In this document: positions 3,592 through 7,905 of the stretch, piece after piece | Numbering within the stretch: the first letter of the stretch is position 1 | How the letters are laid out: each line of letters opens with the position of its first letter | Origin: Nanobdellota archaeon | GTDB taxonomy: Archaea; Nanobdellota; Nanobdellia; SCGC-AAA011-G17; GW2011-AR17 | DNA: 7,905 bases | NCBI GenBank assembly: GCA_030018575.1 | Contig: JASEIA010000070.1 | Coordinates: 1-7,905, forward strand | Direction: 5' to 3' | Notes under the pieces: model-generated | What the model saw: the letters and a program-made list of their open reading frames with translations, nothing else | What the model was told of the DNA's origin: nothing | Database searches by the model: none | Translations under genes and position numbers: made by a program

Positions 3592-6404
3592 CAGTAATAT
3601 CCCCCTATTCTCTTAAGGAAGTGGCTTACAATGAAGCCCATTACCGCTATGCTTGCGACTACTGCTGTGCTTATCGAGCCGAAATACAGCGCAGGTATCA
3701 GGCTTACTATGCCTGCAATCAAGGCGGGAATGGGGCCGAACATTACGCCAATCGTGATTATCGGCAGCGCTATGAGCAATGAAAGCCATAAACCCCAGCT
3801 TGACTTAAACGGCTGGTCTAATATGGAAACAAGCTTAGAAACAAGTGTCTGGGCCGGAGAGGACATTCTTTGCACTACGCCTTTCAGGTTGCCTGTATAG
3901 CCTGTTGTGTTGCAGGTAAGCACTCCTACGTATCCGCTGTAGAAATTGTTGCAGATGGGGTATATGCTTGTTCCTGTAATCTTGTATATCGTCATGTTCA
4001 TTGTGCTCGTTCTCATGCTCGGGTCTGAGTATGTGAAAGTCCAGATGTTTGTTGTGGGGCTGAATGTGAATGTATATTGAATGCCCAATAGGCTTGTATA
4101 GTCTAAGTCAGAAGGGGATACTTGAATTGTGTAAGAACAAGGACTTGTAAGGCAAAGGAAGCGGGTCGGCTCTACAAGCTTGATTAGGCTGCCGTTGTGT
4201 TCATATAGTCCGATGCGGTAATCTGCATCTGCTGACTTCACGTGAATTAGCGTCTGCCCTTTCTCGTCTGTCTTTCCCATCTCAACAGTCTTGTAAGTGT
4301 TCAGATTAGGATACCATCTTAGCAAATTGATATATTTGTTGATGTATGCCCGCAAGCTCGTGGTTTCTGCTGTGAGCTGAAAAGTGGTGCTGTCTGCTGT
4401 TTGAATGTCATACAAGCTGATGTTCTGCGCTGATGTTGACACGTAAGTCCCGTTGTAGATGTAATACCTTCTTGGCTCATATTCGCTGCTGTAATAGATT
4501 ATTTCGCCATAGCTGATAATCCAGTGGTCGGACAAAGAGAAGTTAGTGCAAATCTCAATCTGATGGGAATTCGTTATTGTCCCGTAAGTTTCCTTCTTGT
4601 CAGTGTTTTCCAGTCCGTGTTTAAAGTTGTATTCAAACGTTCCGTTTAAGCTGCTAAGGTTGCCCTCGTTAAACAGTGCAAAGCGGAAAAAGGCGGTTGA
4701 GCATGACTGCGCTATTGTCAGAGCCGGTATTGCCTGCACGGTTTGATTATAATTAGTTGTCTTGATTATCTCATTGTCAAGGCTGAAATTTATGTAGAAC
4801 GGATATGCTGTTGTGGCATTGACGCTCGGAGTTGTGAAAGTGTATTTGAGCAGCTTGTAAAGCGGATTGTAATATTCTGTCATTGTGTGCGCTGTGCCGT
4901 TGTAGACCAGCGTAGCGTTATACTGCGTTGTGTCCGTCGCTGACAGGTAGAAAGATATTGTCGTTTCCTTGTTCTGCACGACGTAAGGCTGATAATCCAC
5001 TGAATAATTGTAGAGGTTGAGGTAAACACTCGTTACTGATGAATTCATATTGCCTGCTGTATCAACTGCATACACATAAACGTAATTAATACCGCCTGTC
5101 GTGATTGAAAGGTTATATCCAAAGTTAGGGGTTGTGCCAATCGGTGTGTAGTTCACGCTGTTAAAGGTAAGCCATGTGCTTGAGAAATAAGTGTCGCTTG
5201 CTGTCCAGTTGAATGAAACATTATTGACGTTTCCTGTTCTTCTGCTCACATAAGTGGGAGCTATTGTCATGTTCAAGGAAGGGTTGGTTATATCTATCGT
5301 CAGCGTTCTGTTATTTATACTCGTAAACCTGCTGTTATTCGTGTCCCGCATTTCGCAGTTCCACACGTGCGCCCCTTCTGGCACGTTTTGGCTCGTTTGG
5401 ATTGAAGCAGATGAGCCGCTTGCTGCTTGTGTATAGTTGGTTGCTCCATCAATCAGCAAGGTAACGTTTGAAATATTGAACCCTGAATATTTCTGTGCAG
5501 AGCAATTGAAAATTATCGTCGCATTCTTGCTCATTAAGTTGTTTGTTGGTGTGTTAAGCGTAACAGCCCATTCAGGCGCCTGCTGTTCCCAATGAATGCT
5601 TGTGTCGCCCAATGCTGACACTGATGAGTTGTATAGCGTCCAGTAGAATACTTTAGACTGCCCTGCGCCTCCTGCGCCGCCACTGCCGCACGTATAGACG
5701 CAGTTCGTAGGAGGGCCGCCATTTGCACCCTGCACTGAAATAGTAGAACCTGTAAGGTTTACGACGCCTTTGCTATCTATGAGGATTGTTCCACCTGCGC
5801 CTCCGCCACCGCCTGCGCCGCAATGAGCCCCACTGCAACCGCACGACGCGCCGCCAGCTCCACCGCTACCTGCATCGGCAGTTATCGTTCCGTTGATTGT
5901 AATTATTGTTCCTGTCAATCCTATAATGTGAATAATCCCTCCGCCAGCATTTCCAGCACCGCCGTTAATGTTGCATCCCCTTCCGCCTCCGCCCGCGCCG
6001 CCGCCCCATGAAACTTCTTTATTCGTGCCATTAACGCTGTTACTTGCTCCTGCGCCTCCTGCGCCTGTGCCATCTGAGCCAATCCCAGGCTCACATCTCC
6101 AATTCCCTCCGACTGAGCCGGCCTGACCTGCTGAACATTGGGAAGAAGCGCCTGCGCCTCCTCCAATTCCTCTTAGGTTTGCGCTTAATGTTGCATTCTG
6201 CACATACATCCAATTAGTCACAGTCAACACAGGGTTCGAGGTATTATAAGCGAAATATAGGATTGCTCCGTTCGTGATGCTCACTTTATCATAAGTTTTG
6301 TTTACGCCTATTGTATATGTTGCTCCATCTGTAAGCGTTAAATCCTCAGCTTGCGCTAACGGGATTAGAAGCAATAGCATTGCAAACAACAACAGCTTCT
6401 TCAT
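3591..6404 (-). CDS. Large exported surface protein / adhesin-like, 937 residues
   Basis: Residues 1-19 (MKKLLLFAMLLLLIPLAQA) are a clear signal peptide. Residues 20-77 are beta-rich. Residues 78-250 are a glycine- and cysteine-rich domain (runs such as GGGAGGGGRGC and GAGGGGGAGG) broken by short hydrophobic beta stretches (IIHIIGLTGTIITINGTI, TILIDSKGVVNLTGS). Residues 278-372 form an Ig-like domain (LNTPTNN, C301 and C350, NNRTLTID) and 373-465 a second one. Residues 466-860 are further beta domains of unknown type. Three spans follow at about 872-890, 892-909 and 911-930, with a basic end (LKRIGGYY). N-x-S/T sequons occur by the dozen, so heavy glycosylation is likely. The architecture is that of a membrane-anchored attachment protein, like the large adhesin-type proteins of spindle-shaped viruses; the target is unknown. 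A GGGAG site precedes the ATG, which overlaps the upstream stop (ATGA). Confidence 0.88.
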   Translation of the reverse strand: MKKLLLFAMLLLLIPLAQAEDLTLTDGATYTIGVNKTYDKVSITNGAILYFAYNTSNPVLTVTNWMYVQNATLSANLRGIGGGAGASSQCSAGQAGSVGGNWRCEPGIGSDGTGAGGAGASNSVNGTNKEVSWGGGAGGGGRGCNINGGAGNAGGGIIHIIGLTGTIITINGTITADAGSGGAGGASCGCSGAHCGAGGGGGAGGTILIDSKGVVNLTGSTISVQGANGGPPTNCVYTCGSGGAGGAGQSKVFYWTLYNSSVSALGDTSIHWEQQAPEWAVTLNTPTNNLMSKNATIIFNCSAQKYSGFNISNVTLLIDGATNYTQAASGSSASIQTSQNVPEGAHVWNCEMRDTNNSRFTSINNRTLTIDITNPSLNMTIAPTYVSRRTGNVNNVSFNWTASDTYFSSTWLTFNSVNYTPIGTTPNFGYNLSITTGGINYVYVYAVDTAGNMNSSVTSVYLNLYNYSVDYQPYVVQNKETTISFYLSATDTTQYNATLVYNGTAHTMTEYYNPLYKLLKYTFTTPSVNATTAYPFYINFSLDNEIIKTTNYNQTVQAIPALTIAQSCSTAFFRFALFNEGNLSSLNGTFEYNFKHGLENTDKKETYGTITNSHQIEICTNFSLSDHWIISYGEIIYYSSEYEPRRYYIYNGTYVSTSAQNISLYDIQTADSTTFQLTAETTSLRAYINKYINLLRWYPNLNTYKTVEMGKTDEKGQTLIHVKSADADYRIGLYEHNGSLIKLVEPTRFLCLTSPCSYTIQVSPSDLDYTSLLGIQYTFTFSPTTNIWTFTYSDPSMRTSTMNMTIYKITGTSIYPICNNFYSGYVGVLTCNTTGYTGNLKGVVQRMSSPAQTLVSKLVSILDQPFKSSWGLWLSLLIALPIITIGVMFGPIPALIAGIVSLIPALYFGSISTAVVASIAVMGFIVSHFLKRIGGYY

Positions 6405-6946
6405 ACTCTCCCGCCCCCTGAACCGCCTGACGAGAACAGGCGCACTTTCCCATAAATTATTATCCCTGACAGCACAGCTATCCCGACAAGAAACTCGCCG
6501 AAATGCATCCTTAGGCTGTTCATGAAAGACAATCCAGCGCTTTCTGTCGCAAATGTCGGGCTGTCATACACTGCTGCGCCCAAAGCGTCCATTATGTTGG
6601 GTACGAAAAGCACTATGAAAAACACTACAAGGATATAGAGGATTACCCAGAACGGGCTTGTATCTATCAGGAATGAGCTTACAAGCATCAGCAGCAAAAG
6701 CATGAAAAATACTGCTATCATTGCCTTGTCAAGCATATCCCCGCCTGTATCAAGCACGTGCGTGAACTCAGTAGCTGCCTGCTGGCCGCCACCTGATACG
6801 TTGCCGAGCGCGGGGGCTACTGAGCCTTTGAATGAGCTTATTATCTTCATAATGAACGGAGCCATGACTATCAGGGCTATTATGATTACTGCAAACGTCA
6901 GTATTGGAAAGTCCATTTGTCCTTTTTTATCGCCTTTTTTTCGCAA
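6401..6946 (-). CDS. Four-span membrane protein with KKGQ prepilin-like N-terminus, 181 residues
   Basis: Spans lie at about 13-35, 75-94, 97-117 and 150-166, with a polar loop at 36-74 and a glycine/serine tail (SSGGSGGGRV). The N-terminus KKGDKKGQMDFPILTFAVIII in part matches the archaeal class III (prepilin peptidase) signal: basic residues, Gly-Gln, then a hydrophobic helix. If cleaved after KKG the mature protein would start at Q10. This holds only for the TTG start at 6946 (GGTG 4 bases ahead), which overlaps the upstream gene by 20 bases. An ATG at 6916 (AAAGG ahead) would remove the signal. The end GIIIYGKVRLF suggests a cytoplasmic side. Its stop overlaps the start of the 937-residue gene. 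The family is unknown to me; it is probably a core membrane subunit of the same complex. Confidence 0.82.
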   Translation of the reverse strand: MRKKGDKKGQMDFPILTFAVIIIALIVMAPFIMKIISSFKGSVAPALGNVSGGGQQAATEFTHVLDTGGDMLDKAMIAVFFMLLLLMLVSSFLIDTSPFWVILYILVVFFIVLFVPNIMDALGAAVYDSPTFATESAGLSFMNSLRMHFGEFLVGIAVLSGIIIYGKVRLFSSGGSGGGRV

Positions 6947-7154
6947 ATTGCACCAGCTTTTTCAGGTCTACCTGAATATAGTTTTCATTCAGCATTGGGG
7001 AAGCCACGACCTTAAATACTCTGGTCATTGGCAGCTTAATTTCCCTGCCTGTATATGCTTTCATATCACCTATCATCTTGAGCTGTATGCCTTTATATAA
7101 CTGGAAAGTTTCCCAAGGCATCCGTACAAAGATATATTTCTGCGCCATTTTCAT
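6927..7154 (-). CDS. Small basic soluble protein, 75 residues
   Basis: No membrane span, signal peptide or cysteine is present, which makes it the only soluble member of the surface operon. The N-terminal half (YIFVRMPWETFQLYKGIQLK) may hold a short strand and helix, and the C-terminal half (LPMTRVFKVVASPMLNENYI then VDLKKLVQFAKKRR) a helix, strand and basic helix. The strongly basic end could bind nucleic acid or acidic lipid head groups. Its ATG overlaps the upstream stop (ATGA) with AGGATGGT directly ahead; ATG at codon 3 is an alternative start. Context suggests a cytoplasmic partner of the membrane proteins, or a DNA-binding virion or regulatory protein. I do not recognise a family. Confidence 0.75.
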   Translation of the reverse strand: MKMAQKYIFVRMPWETFQLYKGIQLKMIGDMKAYTGREIKLPMTRVFKVVASPMLNENYIQVDLKKLVQFAKKRR

Positions 7155-7837
7155 ACCATCCTGCCGCTTACTTCCTGCACGCTCAGCGGCTTCTTTTTCT
7201 TGAACCCTTTGTAAATCATTGAAACAATTAGCCCGATAACAGGCAATGCGCCATTAACCCACCATGAAACGTCTAACGCAAATTGGCTCAGGCTTGAGAT
7301 ATAGTCGTCAAGCAGGTAATTGCTCAAATAAATCGTAATCAGTGTAAGGATTATAAAAAGCCATGACGTAAGCACTCCATAAATAGTTTCTGACGCTGTT
7401 ACCAGCTCAAATACATTTAGAAAAGCCATTGCCAGCAAGCCGAGCACTGATACAATGAACAGGACGTATATGAAAAGCTTAAATATGCCTTCTGCGGGCT
7501 CTTTCCCATTCCTTGTAATGAATATTCTGTTTGAAAAAAATCCGTTTCCTGCACTGCTTACGCAGGCCATGAATACCTGGTATTCTCCCAATTCGCTCAG
7601 GTTGGTTGTGTAATTGAAGAAAGCCACGCTGTTAGTCATCGGCTGGTTATTAGCTATCAGTTCCTCATTGAAGTCCAATAATGTAATGTTGCAGGCGGTC
7701 GTAGCAGTGCAGTAAGTATTGTTGTAGATGCAGGGGATTTTCAGGTTGATTTCTCCTGCTTCATAGTATTGATTTTGCGCTGAGGCCATAGATATTAATA
7801 GCAAGATTGCCAGCACTAAGAGCCATGCTCTGTTCAT
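7151..7837 (-). CDS. Exported membrane protein with small extracellular beta domain and several spans, 228 residues
   Basis: From ATG 7837 the protein begins with a signal peptide (MNRAWLLVLAILLLISMASA, 1-20). An extracellular domain of about 95 residues follows, beta-rich with four cysteines (C36, C43, C49, C92, likely two disulfides) and glycosylation sequons (NNT, NIT, NYT, NLS); its ELGEYQVFMACVSSAGNGFFSNRIFI section looks Ig-like. Spans are predicted at about 118-143, 154-174 and 195-211, then a basic cytoplasmic tail (KGFKKKKP). I chose this ATG because GGTG lies exactly 6 bases ahead; the in-frame GTG at 7846 is itself part of that ribosome-binding site. It is the first visible gene of the surface operon, whose promoter lies beyond the right edge. 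The function is unknown; a role in host contact or virion membrane structure is inferred. Confidence 0.83.
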   Translation of the reverse strand: MNRAWLLVLAILLLISMASAQNQYYEAGEINLKIPCIYNNTYCTATTACNITLLDFNEELIANNQPMTNSVAFFNYTTNLSELGEYQVFMACVSSAGNGFFSNRIFITRNGKEPAEGIFKLFIYVLFIVSVLGLLAMAFLNVFELVTASETIYGVLTSWLFIILTLITIYLSNYLLDDYISSLSQFALDVSWWVNGALPVIGLIVSMIYKGFKKKKPLSVQEVSGRMV

Positions 7838-7905
7838 ATTATCCACCCTTTGTTCATATTATCCACCCTTTGTTCATATTATCCACCCTTTGTTCATATT
7901 ATCCA
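7831..7905 (-). repeat. 20-bp tandem repeat carrying ribosome-binding site and ATG, 3.75 copies
   Basis: On the minus strand the unit reads AAGGGTGGATAATATGAACA. Copies are identical and run to the window edge. Each holds GGTG six bases ahead of an ATG; the copy nearest the gene supplies its true start. In the upstream copies the ATG opens a 7-codon frame (MNKGWII) whose TGA overlaps the next unit's ATG as ATGA, so the units form a chain of coupled mini-frames leading into the gene. Position at the end of the window makes an assembly artefact possible. Confidence 0.85.

Noticed and set aside
5534..6166. Alternate frames (Ala-rich and Gln/Glu-rich) over the glycine-rich part of the large surface gene
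   Set aside because: They are shadows caused by the repetitive GC-rich codons for glycine and alanine; the main frame has a signal peptide and anchor that frame them correctly.
7831..7905. A CRISPR array at the right edge
   Set aside because: The units are contiguous 20-bp tandem copies with no spacers.

Overview
The window reads as part of an archaeal mobile element, most likely a virus or integrated provirus. Archaeal features are the TATA-type promoter elements, ribosome-binding sites built on GGTG/GGTGAT, short lipid-facing membrane proteins, asparagine-glycosylation sequons in great number in the exported proteins, and Ig-like repeats of the type common in DPANN archaea. No tRNA, rRNA, CRISPR array or insertion sequence is visible. 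The assignment to DPANN is an inference from protein style, not from a marker gene.

Region 1 (1-1595, minus strand) is a tightly packed set of small cytoplasmic, probably DNA-binding proteins: a 57-residue ribbon-helix-helix-like protein, a 68-residue helical protein, a 314-residue winged-helix protein, a roughly 45-residue cysteine-rich peptide, and a zinc-ribbon protein cut by the left edge. Stops and starts overlap or nearly touch throughout. Region 2 (1596-1790) holds no gene. It contains a divergent promoter region centred on a near-perfect palindrome, and a set of four nested inverted repeats in the leader of the regulatory operon. Region 3 (1791-2450, plus strand) is a short tyrosine recombinase (integrase), ending at a two-way terminator at about 2451-2495.

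Region 4 (2472-7837, minus strand) is a seven-gene membrane and surface operon: a signal-peptide protein with several membrane spans, a small basic soluble protein, a four-span protein with a KKGQ prepilin-like start, a 937-residue surface protein with a signal peptide, a glycine/cysteine-rich domain, Ig-like domains and a C-terminal membrane anchor, a two-span protein, a three-span protein, and finally an 81-residue two-span protein with a basic tail that has its own promoter. Six genes are joined by overlaps of 1 to 20 bases; the only real gap precedes the last gene. The layout (tiny two-span hydrophobic protein, large glycosylated adhesin-like protein, integrase, small RHH/wHTH/zinc-ribbon regulators) resembles that of spindle-shaped archaeal viruses such as the fuselloviruses. 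I infer that the operon encodes virion membrane proteins and a host-attachment protein, but no terminase, packaging ATPase or recognisable capsid fold is in the window to prove it.

The right edge (7831-7905) is a 20-bp tandem repeat in which every unit carries a ribosome-binding site and an ATG. It is either a real translation-control repeat or an assembly artefact at a contig end.
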